A stretch of DNA of 64,000 nt from the NCBI GenBank assembly GCA_900545515.1, contig UQZA01000011.1, positions 1 through 64,000 of the forward strand. Reading direction: 5' to 3'. The position numbers and the translations under genes were made by a program. Shown in pieces: positions 43,367 to 52,449 of the stretch. The notes beneath the pieces were generated by a model, which saw only the letters and a list, made by a program, of their open reading frames with translations, was not told the DNA's origin and did not search any database. The number at the start of each line of letters is the position of its first letter. Position 1 is the stretch's first letter. This DNA is from an uncultured Eubacteriales bacterium. GTDB lineage: Bacteria > Bacillota > Clostridia > Oscillospirales > Oscillospiraceae.

Positions 43367-45155
43367 CCTCCAGGAGGGTTTCGTGGCCGCCCCGCTCCAC
43401 CAGCCTGCCCTCCTGGAAGACCAGGATATCCTGGCAGAACCGGCAGCTGCTCATGCGGTGGGAGATATAGATGCTGGTTTTGTCCCGGACCAGCTCGTCA
43501 AAGCGGCTGTAGATTTCATATTCGCTGAGGGGGTCCAGGGCAGCGGTGGGTTCATCCAGGACCACGAAGGGGGCGTCCTTATATAGTGCCCGGGCAATGG
43601 CCAGCTTTTGGGCTTCGCCGCCGCTGACATTCTCGCCGGCTTCATCCACAGCGGAAATGGGGGTCTCCAGCTTTTGCCCCATGGCTCGGACCCGATCCGC
43701 TACGCCGGCCTGCTCCAGGCAGCGCCACAGCCGTTCTTCGTCAAAATGGAGGCTGGCAGCCACATTCTGCCCCACGGGGAAGGGAAACAGCTGGAAATCC
43801 TGGAAGACCACGCCGAAGAGGGCCTGATACTGCCGGTAGTCGTATTTTCGGATATCCACGCCGTTCAGGGTGATGTAGCCTTCCGTCGGGTCATACAGGC
43901 GGCACAGGAGCTTGATGAAGGTGGTCTTTCCTGCGCCGTTCAGGCCCACCACTGCCATTTTGTGCTTCAGGGTCAGTTTGCAGGACAGATCCTTCAGCAC
44001 TGGCTCTGTGCTCCCGGGGTATGCAAAGCTCACGTGGTGGAATTCAATCTCGTACACATGATCCTGCCGCTTTTCCGTGGGAATGGTGCCGGTGTGGGTG
44101 CTTTTCAGGGCCAGGAAGTCTAGAAAATGGCCCAGATAGTTCACCATGCGCCGGACGCGCATGCTGCTGTACAGAATACGGGAAATGTCATTTTGAAATG
44201 CAGCCAGAGCTCCTACATACTGGGTGAAGGAGCCGATGGAGACGGCTCCGGCCATCACCTTCAGCAGCACCAGAAGATAGGCGTAGATGGAGGAGACCCC
44301 TGCCAACGCCGTATTCAGCAAATGAAAGGCCCGTTCGCTTTTACACATCTTCACATATACGGGCCGGGCGATGTCCATGTAGCGCCTGTAGTTTTCCTTC
44401 AGCATGTCTCCCATATCATATAGCCGGATGACCTTACCAGCGTCAATGTTGCAGAACACATGCATCAGGAGATAGGAGAGGCCGTTTTCTGCATCCACAT
44501 GTTCGACGCTATTCTGATGTTCCTGGCTTTGGTAGCGCCGGTTGACACGACTGCTGAGGTAGCAAGTGCCGCCCACCACCAGCCCAAGGCTGATCAAGTT
44601 TGGCATGGGACTGCACAGGACTGTGAGCAGTCCGCCATTCCGGGTTGGGGCAAGGCAGAGGGAGACGATCAAAACCAAGGCTGTCAGGGCGGAGAGCATG
44701 CTTTTCAAAAGGCTTTGAAATTGGGTTACAAGGCCAAAGAGTCCGCCATGGAACCTGGAGAACTGCTCTGTACTGGTGACCGATTTGGCCACATCTGGGT
44801 CGCTGATGGTTGCATAGTTCAGGTCCATGGCCTTTTCCCGAAGCAGCCGGGTGAGGCCGTGGAATATCTGATTACCCAGCAGATTTCTCCGGCTGGAGAA
44901 ATAGTCTGTCAGTAATCCTAAAATCAGACTGGAGCCCAACAGCCACAGGGCAGACCAGGCGGCAGCCTGAAAATTTCCTGCCATGAGGCGATCAATGAGC
45001 CGGGCGGTGAAAAACAGGGACACATAAGGTGACCAGGCCTCCAGCATGGCTTGCAGGATGCTTTGAGGCAAAATAGAGGCGTCCATTGTTCGGACGAGAT
45101 TCAAAAGCCGGAAAGCTTTGCGGTAATCCTCCCGAAATGTGGATTGTTTACCCAT
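43311..45155 (-). CDS. ABC exporter, fused permease-ATPase (second subunit)
   Basis: The protein has 614 residues. An N-terminal membrane domain (about 20-330, with FFTARLIDRLMAGNFQAAAW) comes first, then an ATPase: Walker A VVGLNGAGKTTFIKLL, Q-loop FGVVFQDFQLFPF, signature NVSGGEAQKLAIARAL, Walker B FVVLDEPTAALDPLSE, switch His in ISHRMSS. It resembles heterodimeric exporters of peptides, lipids or drugs. Its start overlaps the stop of the preceding half-transporter by 8 bases. Cargo is unknown; the GHKL/LytTR system upstream hints at peptide signalling or antimicrobial resistance. Confidence 0.92.
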   Translation of the reverse strand: MGKQSTFREDYRKAFRLLNLVRTMDASILPQSILQAMLEAWSPYVSLFFTARLIDRLMAGNFQAAAWSALWLLGSSLILGLLTDYFSSRRNLLGNQIFHGLTRLLREKAMDLNYATISDPDVAKSVTSTEQFSRFHGGLFGLVTQFQSLLKSMLSALTALVLIVSLCLAPTRNGGLLTVLCSPMPNLISLGLVVGGTCYLSSRVNRRYQSQEHQNSVEHVDAENGLSYLLMHVFCNIDAGKVIRLYDMGDMLKENYRRYMDIARPVYVKMCKSERAFHLLNTALAGVSSIYAYLLVLLKVMAGAVSIGSFTQYVGALAAFQNDISRILYSSMRVRRMVNYLGHFLDFLALKSTHTGTIPTEKRQDHVYEIEFHHVSFAYPGSTEPVLKDLSCKLTLKHKMAVVGLNGAGKTTFIKLLCRLYDPTEGYITLNGVDIRKYDYRQYQALFGVVFQDFQLFPFPVGQNVAASLHFDEERLWRCLEQAGVADRVRAMGQKLETPISAVDEAGENVSGGEAQKLAIARALYKDAPFVVLDEPTAALDPLSEYEIYSRFDELVRDKTSIYISHRMSSCRFCQDILVFQEGRLVERGGHETLLEAKGLYASLWNAQAQYYVK

Positions 45156-46995
45156 TTTCTTCTCCCTCCTTCAGCTGGTAGTAATGGGACTGGATTTGGA
45201 ACATGTGGGCATAGCTACCAGCTTGAGCCATGAGGGCGTCATGGGTGCCGCTTTCTGTAATGTGGCCGTTCTCCAGGAATATTACCCGGTCGCAGAAGCG
45301 GGTAGAGCTGAGCCGGTGGGAGATGAAGACGCAGGTCTTGCCCTGGGCGAACTGGTTGTAATGCTGGTACATGTCCAGCTCTGCCAAGGGATCCAGAGCT
45401 GCGGTGGGTTCATCCAGGAGAAGCATGGACGCGTTCTTGTATAGGGCCCGGGCCAGCATGAGCCGCTGCATCTGGCCACCGGACAGCTCCACGCCCTCTT
45501 TGTCCAATGTCCGGAGCAGGGAGGTTTCCGCCCCCTTGGGCAGGCTCTCCACCTTTTCGGCCAGGCCGGCCAGGCGGAGGCTCTCACGAAGCCGGGCCTC
45601 GTCAATCTGGTCATTGGGGGTGCAAGCTACGTTGGAAGACAGCGGGAAGGCGAAGGCAAATACTTCTTGGAACACCACGGAAAATTCCTGGAAGTAGTCC
45701 TCCGGGGAGAGGGTGGACACGTCCACGCCGTCCAGGAGGATTTTTCCTTTGGTGGGATGATACAGACCGCACAGGAGCTTCACCAGGGTGGACTTTCCTG
45801 CGCCGTTGGCGCCCACCAAAGCCAGCTTTTCCCCTGGGTGGAGGGTCAGACTCACGTCCTCCAGGGCGTAGTCCTGGCTCTCCGGATACTGGAAATACAC
45901 ATGCTCCAGCCGCAGCTCATGGGCGCGACCGGGGTTGGGAACTTGGACCTTGGGCGGGGCAGCCTGTTTTTTAGCTTGTGGAAGTTCCTCCATAAACAGG
46001 CGGTAGTGGCTCAAAATATCGCTGTTGCTTTTCAAATTGGAACATTGCTCGGCCAGGCCAGACAGCCAGGCGCTGATGCCGGAGGCCACACCGGCGAAGA
46101 GAATGAAATCTGCTACGGACAAGCTGCCCGTCACCATGCGGGAAATGAGATAACCATAGACCAGACCGTCCCGGAGAAGGATCAGCAGCTGCTTGCCCAG
46201 CTGGAGGGTGAATAGCTTGCGGCAGTAGGCGCTGGAGCGGGACAGATGCAGACCGATCAAGCTGTCCAAGGTACCCAAAAGCCAGGCCTTCATGTTGTAC
46301 AGGTGAATATCCTTGGCGTACTTGCTATCCATGATGCGATTGGCCACGCGTATGATATTCTCGTTCGATTTGGCTTCCACTTCGAAATGTGCGTTTTGCA
46401 GCCGGTTTTTCCTGCCGTTCAGCAGGGCAATCCCAAAAGTGGTTGCCAGGATGACCAAGAGAATCCACGGGTTGAGCTGTGCGGAAATGAGGAAGTACAC
46501 CACAAACCCGGCTATTTGACACAGGCTGTTTCCAGCGGCCAGAACCAGAGCTTCGATGCCGATTTCATCTCCGGCATAGATGGATTGCTGCGCCATCATC
46601 ATACTGGCTTGCCCGGCGGGGCTTTCTGCCTGCTGATAGCTCCTGGTGACACAGCGCGCCAGGAATTTGTGGCCCATATCCAAGCGGAAGAAAAACGGAA
46701 TGCTTGTGAGCCGGTCCTGGCAAAAGGATTTTCCCAGATTTAAGAAGGTCAGTGCCGAGGCAAGGGCCAGGATGGTCCAGGCGATGGTTTGCCACGGGCT
46801 GCCGGTTTGGTACATCCGTACCACCACGCTGGGTAACCCCACTGCCAGGAGAGGAGCGGCCACCTCGCAGACAATAGACAGCGGTAGGAGGAAGAAATAG
46901 GCGGGTCCCTCCTGCTGCCGGAGCTTGCCCCAGGCATAGATCACATTGCGCCACGCCGGAATCTTCGGCGGCTTGGGGGCTTTGGAAAGATCCAT
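45148..46995 (-). CDS. ABC exporter, fused permease-ATPase (first subunit)
   Basis: The product is about 615 residues. The membrane domain (about 20-330; YFFLLPLSIVCEVAAPLLAV) is followed by an ATPase with Walker A LVGANGAGKSTLVKLL, Q-loop SVVFQEVFAFAFP, signature ELSGGQMQRLMLARAL, Walker B MLLLDEPTAALDPLAE and ISHRLSSTRFCD. It pairs with the downstream gene as a heterodimer. I start at 46995, nine bases after AAGGAG; the ATG at 47025 lies almost against the terminator hairpin. Confidence 0.92.
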   Translation of the reverse strand: MDLSKAPKPPKIPAWRNVIYAWGKLRQQEGPAYFFLLPLSIVCEVAAPLLAVGLPSVVVRMYQTGSPWQTIAWTILALASALTFLNLGKSFCQDRLTSIPFFFRLDMGHKFLARCVTRSYQQAESPAGQASMMMAQQSIYAGDEIGIEALVLAAGNSLCQIAGFVVYFLISAQLNPWILLVILATTFGIALLNGRKNRLQNAHFEVEAKSNENIIRVANRIMDSKYAKDIHLYNMKAWLLGTLDSLIGLHLSRSSAYCRKLFTLQLGKQLLILLRDGLVYGYLISRMVTGSLSVADFILFAGVASGISAWLSGLAEQCSNLKSNSDILSHYRLFMEELPQAKKQAAPPKVQVPNPGRAHELRLEHVYFQYPESQDYALEDVSLTLHPGEKLALVGANGAGKSTLVKLLCGLYHPTKGKILLDGVDVSTLSPEDYFQEFSVVFQEVFAFAFPLSSNVACTPNDQIDEARLRESLRLAGLAEKVESLPKGAETSLLRTLDKEGVELSGGQMQRLMLARALYKNASMLLLDEPTAALDPLAELDMYQHYNQFAQGKTCVFISHRLSSTRFCDRVIFLENGHITESGTHDALMAQAGSYAHMFQIQSHYYQLKEGEENG

Positions 46996-47033
46996 AGAAA
47001 TCAACTCCTTGTTTGGTATAGCCATATCCTAGC

Positions 47034-47056
47034 AAAAAACGCCCCGGCTGGGGCGT
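47034..47056 (-). terminator. terminator just upstream of ABC operon
   Basis: ACGCCCC-AGCC-GGGGCGT (leftward) followed by five T residues, about 39 bases before the ABC start codon. It ends the kinase transcript or attenuates the exporter genes. Confidence 0.88.
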
Positions 47057-47059
47057 TCT

Positions 47060-47320
47060 TTGCACCAAATGTCTGTGGGGATGCACGAAATGCAAATATA
47101 GCTGGCGTCAGCACCTTGCCGTCCACCGGGGGCGTGTGCGTATCACGAGAGCGAACCCTGTGAATGGACCAGGGCAGCGCAAAGACGCCCAAGGGGCGGT
47201 GTAGCGTCCATGGGGACGTAGGGTGCGGCATCCTTGACGCACCGGCGGCGCCAGGTTTTGTGATCGTAGCATTTTGGCGAATCCGGGCTTTCCTTACAGA
47301 GCTGTTTTTGGGATCTTCCG
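47060..47320. repeat. structured intergenic repeat upstream of ABC operon
   Basis: This 260-base gap contains motifs such as GGTGCGTCAAGGATGCCGCA (leftward) and short palindromes. Open frames in several phases run through it without ribosome sites, as expected for a GC-rich repeat rather than a gene. I judge it a copy of an interspersed non-coding repeat; no sibling copy is in this window. Confidence 0.4.
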
Positions 47321-47323
47321 GCC

Positions 47324-48559
47324 CTAGGGGTGCGCACATGGTGATTGGGGGGAGGTCAGGGGCAAAAGCACCTCGGCGGCAAAGATGCCAGGCTGGTTTT
47401 GCAGGTTCAGAAAGCCCTGATATTGGTCCACCAGGACCTTCACCCGCTTCATGCCCAGGCCGTGATTGCCCCGCTTTTTGGAGATGTAGTTCCGCTCGTC
47501 AAAGTCCAGCTCCTCTTTGGCGGAGTTTTGCACGGAGAGATAGAGCTGATGCTTGACCACGGCGCAATAGACCCGGAGAAACCGCCCCTCAGGCGGAATT
47601 TTTTCGCAGGCCTCCACGGCGTTGTCCAGGAGGTTGCCCAAAATCACACACAGGTCCACATCACTCACAGAGAGCTGCTCCGGCAGTTCCGCTGCGCAGT
47701 CTAAGGCGATGTCCTTCTGCCGGGCCAGGGAGAGCTTGCTGTTGAGGACGGCGTCCACCATGAGATTGCCGGATTTGACGTAAGTGTCCACCTGGCTCAG
47801 ATCCTGCTCCAAAGCGTCCAGATATCCGGCCAGGGCGTCCAGCTGGCCCATGGCCATGTGAGCCTTCAGGACCTGGATGTGATTGTGATAGTCGTGCCGC
47901 CAGCCGCGCATGTTCAGGTAGATGGTTTTGATCTCCTCGTACTGGTGGGTGAGGACGGAGGACTGAAAGTCCCGGGTGCTGCGCTCGTAGCCGGTCTGGT
48001 AATGGCGCAGGGTGTACTCCAGGACGGAAAACAGTCCGAAGCCCAGGCCCAAACACAGAGCCGGCAGGGGACGGAAGTGGGGCAGCACCCCGAGGACCAG
48101 ATACAGCGCCCCCCAGGCGGCCCCGGCAAAGGGGGACAGCTGCCCCCGCTTCCAGGCGAGCTGGCATTGCAGCGTCAGGCACAGGGCCAGGGTCAGGCTG
48201 ACGGTCCAGGGAAAGGGCAGTGTTGACAGCCGGAGGGGGAAAAGGCCATGGGGACGGAGCCCAGTGGCAGCCTGTCCCAGAGCCGTAAGGATGGTCAGCA
48301 CCAGGCCGGGAAGGATGGTTTGCTTCCACTGCAGGGGAAACAGCTCCTGGTCATAGAAAAAGGTATAGGCCAGAAGCAGCAGCGTCACAAGGACCCAGCC
48401 CAAGGCAGGTATCCCCAGAAAAGCGGAGGCGGTCAGGAGCAGCAGGCCCAAAAGCGCTGTAACCAGGTCCTTGACAGGGCCCCTGGCCAGGTTTCCCATG
48501 GTCCAGAGGTCGTAGCTGTACAACCCAAAGCATAAAAATGAACAGAGCAGGGATTCCAT
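47324..48559 (-). CDS. AgrC-type sensor histidine kinase (GHKL)
   Basis: The protein has 411 residues: about six N-terminal membrane segments (1-190), then a dimerisation region with the AgrC-like phospho-acceptor (GWRHDYHNHIQVLKAHM, His in RHDYHN), and a GHKL ATPase with the N box VILGNLLDNAVEAC and G box GNHGLGMKRVKVLVDQY. Kinases of this type sense peptides outside the cell. The regulator gene lies just upstream (16 bases) on the same strand. No peptide-precursor gene is visible nearby. GGAGGGA precedes the ATG. Confidence 0.9.
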   Translation of the reverse strand: MESLLCSFLCFGLYSYDLWTMGNLARGPVKDLVTALLGLLLLTASAFLGIPALGWVLVTLLLLAYTFFYDQELFPLQWKQTILPGLVLTILTALGQAATGLRPHGLFPLRLSTLPFPWTVSLTLALCLTLQCQLAWKRGQLSPFAGAAWGALYLVLGVLPHFRPLPALCLGLGFGLFSVLEYTLRHYQTGYERSTRDFQSSVLTHQYEEIKTIYLNMRGWRHDYHNHIQVLKAHMAMGQLDALAGYLDALEQDLSQVDTYVKSGNLMVDAVLNSKLSLARQKDIALDCAAELPEQLSVSDVDLCVILGNLLDNAVEACEKIPPEGRFLRVYCAVVKHQLYLSVQNSAKEELDFDERNYISKKRGNHGLGMKRVKVLVDQYQGFLNLQNQPGIFAAEVLLPLTSPQSPCAHP

Positions 48560-48574
48560 CGGATGCAGTCCCTC

Positions 48575-49312
48575 CTATATGTGTGGAAATGGATTGCTGG
48601 CCTGCCTACCCCGGAACCGGTCCAGGCAAGCCCGGTTGACGGCCTCCCATTTCCCACGGGGGATGGGGAGGCGAATCCCGGAATCCATCTCCACAGCAGT
48701 TTTGGTAATGGCAGCCACATGATCCAGGCAGATGAGATAAGACCGGTGGAGGCGGAAGAAGCCGCCGCCCACCAGGGCGTCTTCCCATGCCTGGATGCCT
48801 TTTCGGCTCTCCAGGTCCCCACGGGTGGTGTGGAGTACGGTGGTGTGGCCGAAGCTCTCCAGGTAGGAAATCTCCGCCAGGGGCACCCGGCGGCAGACGT
48901 CTCCGGCCTCTACCAGAACCTCCGGCTCCTGCCGGGCCAGGCGGGACTGTGCCAGGGCCAGGCAGCGGAAGAGCTCCTCCTCCTTCACCGGCTTCATGAG
49001 ATAGGACACAGCCTCCACGCCGTATCCGGCAAAGACAAAGTCCGGGGTTCCGGTGATGAAGAGAATCTGTAGACGCTCCCGCCGCTGCCGCAGCTTCCGG
49101 GCCAGCTCCATGCCGTTCATCTGTCCCATGAGGATGTCCAGCAGGAGAATGTCCGCAGAAGGCTCATCCTCCCAGGCGAACAGAAGGGCTTCGGCAGAGG
49201 GGTAGCAGGTGATTTGGCAGGCTTCCCCCTGCCCGGCGCACCAACCGCTCACCAGCTGGGAGAGGAGCCGGGCCTGGGCGGGTTCGTCATCACAGATGGC
49301 AAAGTGAATCAT
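48575..49312 (-). CDS. LytTR-family response regulator (AgrA-like)
   Basis: The protein has 245 residues. The receiver domain (1-120) has FAICDDEPAQARLLS with acidic pocket and the phospho-acceptor Asp in ILLLDILMGQMNGMEL, then YLMKPVKEEEL. The LytTR DNA-binding domain (about 135-235) has EISYLESFGHTTVLHT, then FFRLHRSYLICLDHVAAI and RGKWEAVNRACLDRFR. It forms the operon with the GHKL kinase. AGGAGG precedes the ATG at 49312. Likely targets are the ABC genes just downstream. Confidence 0.92.
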   Translation of the reverse strand: MIHFAICDDEPAQARLLSQLVSGWCAGQGEACQITCYPSAEALLFAWEDEPSADILLLDILMGQMNGMELARKLRQRRERLQILFITGTPDFVFAGYGVEAVSYLMKPVKEEELFRCLALAQSRLARQEPEVLVEAGDVCRRVPLAEISYLESFGHTTVLHTTRGDLESRKGIQAWEDALVGGGFFRLHRSYLICLDHVAAITKTAVEMDSGIRLPIPRGKWEAVNRACLDRFRGRQASNPFPHI

Positions 49313-49342
49313 GGGAACCTCCTGGTTGTGAAATAAGAGAAA

Positions 49343-49393
49343 GGACCGCCCCATGGCGGAGCAGCCCATGCCACTCCGCCATGCAACCGGTCC
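49343..49393 (-). terminator. asnS terminator
   Basis: Reading leftward, a GGACCG/CGGTCC outer stem and ATGGCGGAG/CTCCGCCAT inner stem end in CTTTCTCTT. It ends about 31 bases before the response-regulator start codon. Confidence 0.8.
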
Positions 49394-49400
49394 AAGCTTT

Positions 49401-50798
49401 TTACAGATCGCAGTTGTTGACGGTTCTGGGGAAGGGGATCACATCCCGGATGTTGCCCATGCCGGTGAGGTACATGACGCACCGCTCAAAGCCCAAGCCG
49501 AAGCCGGCGTGACGGGCGGAACCGTACTTCCGCAGGTCCAGATAGAAGCCGTAATCCTCCTCCCGGAGGCCCAGCTCCCGGATGCGGTGCAGGAGGACGT
49601 CGTAGTTGTCCTCACGCTGGCTGCCGCCGATGATTTCGCCTATGCCAGGCACCAGGCAGTCCATGGCGGCAACAGTTTTGCCGTCGGGGTTCAGCTTCAT
49701 ATAGAAAGCCTTGATCTCCTTGGGGTAGTCAGTGACGAAAACGGGGCGTTTGAAGACCTCCTCCGTGAGGTAGCGCTCGTGCTCCGTCTGCAGGTCGCTG
49801 CCCCAGTGGACGGGGTACTCGAACTTGTCGTTGTGCTTCTCCAGGATTTCCACAGCCTCCGTGTAGGTCACGTGGCCAAAATCGGAGGTGAGCACATGAT
49901 TCAGCCGGTCCAGCAGGCCCTTGTCCACAAACTGGTTGAAGAAGGCCATTTCCTCCGGCGCATGCTCCAGCACATAGGAGATGATATATTTGATCATATC
50001 CTCAGCCAGCTGCATGTCATCCTTCAGGTCGGCAAAGGCGATTTCCGGCTCAATCATCCAGAACTCGGCAGCGTGGCGGGTGGTGTTGGAGTTTTCCGCC
50101 CGGAAGGTGGGGCCGAAGGTATAGATGTTCTTAAAAGCCATGGCGTAGGTCTCGCCGTTCAGCTGGCCGGAGACGGTGAGGTTGGTGGGCTTGTTGAAGA
50201 AGTCCTGGGTGAAATCCACCTTGCCCTCCTCCGTCAGGGGGAGGTTCTGCAGGTCCAGGGTGGTGACCTGGAACATTTCTCCCGCCCCCTCGCAGTCGGA
50301 GCCGGTAATGAGGGGAGTGTGCACGTATACAAAATCCCGCTCCTGGAAGAACCGGTGGATGGCATAGGCGATGAGGCTCCGCACCCGGAACACGGCCTGG
50401 AAGGTATTGGTCCGGGGACGCAGATGGGTCATGGTACGCAGGTATTCCAGGCTGTGCCGCTTCTTCTGCAGGGGATAGTCCGGGGCAGAGGCGCCTTCCA
50501 CCACCACGGATTCTGCCTGGAGCTCAAAGGGCTGCTTGGCCTCCGGGGTTTCCACCAGAGTGCCGGTGACCACCAGGGCGGCTCCCACGTTGGTTTTGGA
50601 AATTTCCTGGAAATTATCCAGATTATCGTGATACACCACCTGCAACGGGGTGAAAAATGTGCCGTCATGGAGGACAATGAAGCCGAAGGCCTTGCTGGCC
50701 CGGACGGAGCGCACCCAGCCGCCTACGCAGATGGTCTTTCCTGCATAGCGCGCTGTGTTTTGAAACAGATCCCGGATGCTGACAGATTCCATATGCAT
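49401..50798 (-). CDS. asnS: asparaginyl-tRNA synthetase
   Basis: The class II synthetase that charges tRNA-Asn. The product is about 465 residues. An N-terminal OB fold (about 20-110; GGWVRSVRASKAFGFIVLHD) binds the anticodon. Class II motif 2 is FRAENSNTTRHAAEFWMIEP and motif 3 is GFGLGFERCVMYLTG. SDCEGAGEMFQVTT is an AsnRS-type insert. The start is one of two ATG codons (50798 or 50792) near GAGGTAG. No T-box is visible in the short leader. Confidence 0.95.
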   Translation of the reverse strand: MHMESVSIRDLFQNTARYAGKTICVGGWVRSVRASKAFGFIVLHDGTFFTPLQVVYHDNLDNFQEISKTNVGAALVVTGTLVETPEAKQPFELQAESVVVEGASAPDYPLQKKRHSLEYLRTMTHLRPRTNTFQAVFRVRSLIAYAIHRFFQERDFVYVHTPLITGSDCEGAGEMFQVTTLDLQNLPLTEEGKVDFTQDFFNKPTNLTVSGQLNGETYAMAFKNIYTFGPTFRAENSNTTRHAAEFWMIEPEIAFADLKDDMQLAEDMIKYIISYVLEHAPEEMAFFNQFVDKGLLDRLNHVLTSDFGHVTYTEAVEILEKHNDKFEYPVHWGSDLQTEHERYLTEEVFKRPVFVTDYPKEIKAFYMKLNPDGKTVAAMDCLVPGIGEIIGGSQREDNYDVLLHRIRELGLREEDYGFYLDLRKYGSARHAGFGLGFERCVMYLTGMGNIRDVIPFPRTVNNCDL

Positions 50799-50839
50799 AC
50801 TACCTCTCTTTGCTTGAACTTGTGCAGCTAATACAAAAA

Positions 50840-50868
50840 AGTATACGCCAAATTGTGGCAATTTACAA
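50840..50868 (-). promoter_or_regulatory. promoter of asnS
   Basis: Reading leftward, TTGTAA (50868-50863), 17 bases, TATACT (50845-50840), about 42 bases before the start codon. Confidence 0.75.
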
Positions 50869-50895
50869 GTGGGTTTTAGAATTTTTCCATATTGG

Positions 50896-50939
50896 GGAAG
50901 AAAAAGGAAAGGCTGACTCAATCAGCATTTGAGACAGCC
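50896..50939 (-). terminator. terminator of ddl-DUF1934 operon
   Basis: GGCTGTCTCAA and TTGAGTCAGCC (leftward) form an 11-bp stem with one mismatch, followed by TTTCCTTTTTCTT. It lies between the DUF1934 stop and the asnS promoter. Confidence 0.8.
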
Positions 50940-50959
50940 GCCCTTTCTGCACATCGTGA

Positions 50960-51385
50960 TCACACAGGCCTCACCGCAATCTGATACCGCACGGTTCCCG
51001 CCATAGTCTGCTCCACCTCGATCGAGTAAAAAACATCCAGATTTCCGCCCAGGGGGCCCAGATTCACGTGGATTTTCCGGGCGCAGACGCAGACCATGAG
51101 AGCGCCTATGTCCAGCTGGTACAGGGACTCGTGGCGGACACCCTCCTGAAACACCATCTGGGACTGCACGGCTCCGGTGCGGGAGAGCACCACATAGCCG
51201 GGGCGAATGTCGAAGGTGGTGGTCGCACCCTCCAGGCCGGTGAGGTCACTTTCCAGGTAGCAAATGCGCCAGCCCTCCGGGGTTTCCTCCAGCTCTCCCT
51301 CAGTCATGAGCTCCACCATGTCCGGCTCTTGGCCGCGGTAGTGCTGTTCACCGCGGATGGTAAGCATAACCGGTATTTTTTTCAT
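50960..51385 (-). CDS. DUF1934 domain protein (YwiB-like, calycin fold)
   Basis: The product is 141 residues. KIPVMLTIRGEQHYRGQEPD and LMTEGELEETPEGWRICYLE open the family; the rest is strongly beta (TTTFDIRPGYVVLSRTGAVQ, FYSIEVEQTMAGTVRYQIAV), as expected for a lipocalin-like barrel. Function is unknown. It is coupled by an ATGA overlap with ddl, so the two are made together. Confidence 0.88.
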   Translation of the reverse strand: MKKIPVMLTIRGEQHYRGQEPDMVELMTEGELEETPEGWRICYLESDLTGLEGATTTFDIRPGYVVLSRTGAVQSQMVFQEGVRHESLYQLDIGALMVCVCARKIHVNLGPLGGNLDVFYSIEVEQTMAGTVRYQIAVRPV

Positions 51386-52449
51386 GACGCTTGTGCCTCG
51401 CAGGCCAGAGCAATCAGCTGATCAATGAGCTCCGGATAGGGGATGCCGCTGGCGGCAAACAGCTTGGGATACATGGAGATGGAGGTAAATCCTGGCAAGG
51501 TATTGATTTCGTTGAAAATCACGTCTTCCCCCTCATACGTCACAAAGAAGTCTACCCGGGAGAGTCCCTGGCAGCCAATGGCCTGGTAAATCCGGACGGC
51601 TGCATCCCGGACGGCTTCCTCTGTCTCCTCCGAGATCCGGGCTGGGATATAGGCCCGGGAGGTATCGGTGACATACTTGGCCTCGTAATCATAGAATTCC
51701 GCACCGGAATCAATCTCGCCGCAGATGGAGGCTACAGGGCTGTCATTTCCCATGACGGCCACCTCAATTTCCCGACCGTGAATGAACTCCTCCACCAGAA
51801 TTTTCCGGTCGTATTGGGCTGCCGTCTCCAGGGCGGCAATCAGCTCCTCCCGGTTTTTCACTTTGGATACGCCGACGGAGGACCCGGTGCCGGCGGGCTT
51901 GACAAACATGGGATATTGAAATTGCTCCTCCAGAGCGTTCAGAACCCGCTCCTTCTGATGCTCCCCGCTCCAGACCAGGCGCCAGGCAGCCTGGCGGATG
52001 CCGGCCTGATCGGCCACCAGCTTGGTAAGAGTCTTATCCATGGCCACAGCAGAGGCAGCCACGTGGCTGCCCACGTAGGGGATACCAGCCAGCTGCAGTA
52101 GGCCCTGCATGGCTCCGTCCTCACCATTGGCGCCGTGAAGGACCGGGAACACCACGTCAATCCGCTCCCGGACCACGCAATCTCCCTCGAAGGTGAGAAG
52201 CCCCTGACCCCGCACCGGGGAAATGGCCGCCCGGCGGTTACCGGGCTCCTGCTCCCACTGGCCGGAGGGAAGAAGGCTGTAGTCCCGGCTGGTGAAGTGA
52301 ATCCAATCGCCCCCCTTGGTGATACCCACGGGGAACACATTGTATTTAGAGTGATCGATGTTGTTCAGCACAGATTCCGCCGAGCGCAAAGACACCTCAT
52401 GCTCCGGAGAGATGCCGCCAAACAGAACGCAAACGCTTAACTTTCGCAC
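51382..52449 (-). CDS. ddl: D-alanine--D-alanine ligase
   Basis: Makes the D-Ala-D-Ala end of peptidoglycan precursors. The product is 355 residues. VCVLFGGISPEHEVSLRSAE opens the ATP-grasp fold, LHGANGEDGAMQGLLQLAGI is family signature 1, FVKPAGTGSSVGVSKV the ATP-binding loop, and RVDFFVTYEGEDVIFNEINT the Mg2+ site. The start is GTG, eight bases after GAGG. It leads a two-gene operon with DUF1934. Confidence 0.96.
   Translation of the reverse strand: MRKLSVCVLFGGISPEHEVSLRSAESVLNNIDHSKYNVFPVGITKGGDWIHFTSRDYSLLPSGQWEQEPGNRRAAISPVRGQGLLTFEGDCVVRERIDVVFPVLHGANGEDGAMQGLLQLAGIPYVGSHVAASAVAMDKTLTKLVADQAGIRQAAWRLVWSGEHQKERVLNALEEQFQYPMFVKPAGTGSSVGVSKVKNREELIAALETAAQYDRKILVEEFIHGREIEVAVMGNDSPVASICGEIDSGAEFYDYEAKYVTDTSRAYIPARISEETEEAVRDAAVRIYQAIGCQGLSRVDFFVTYEGEDVIFNEINTLPGFTSISMYPKLFAASGIPYPELIDQLIALACEAQAS

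Noticed and set aside
47001..47339. 112-codon and 64-codon frames on the minus strand
   Set aside because: They run through the structured repeat upstream of the ABC genes without ribosome sites; not peptide precursors (no leader or Gly-Gly site).
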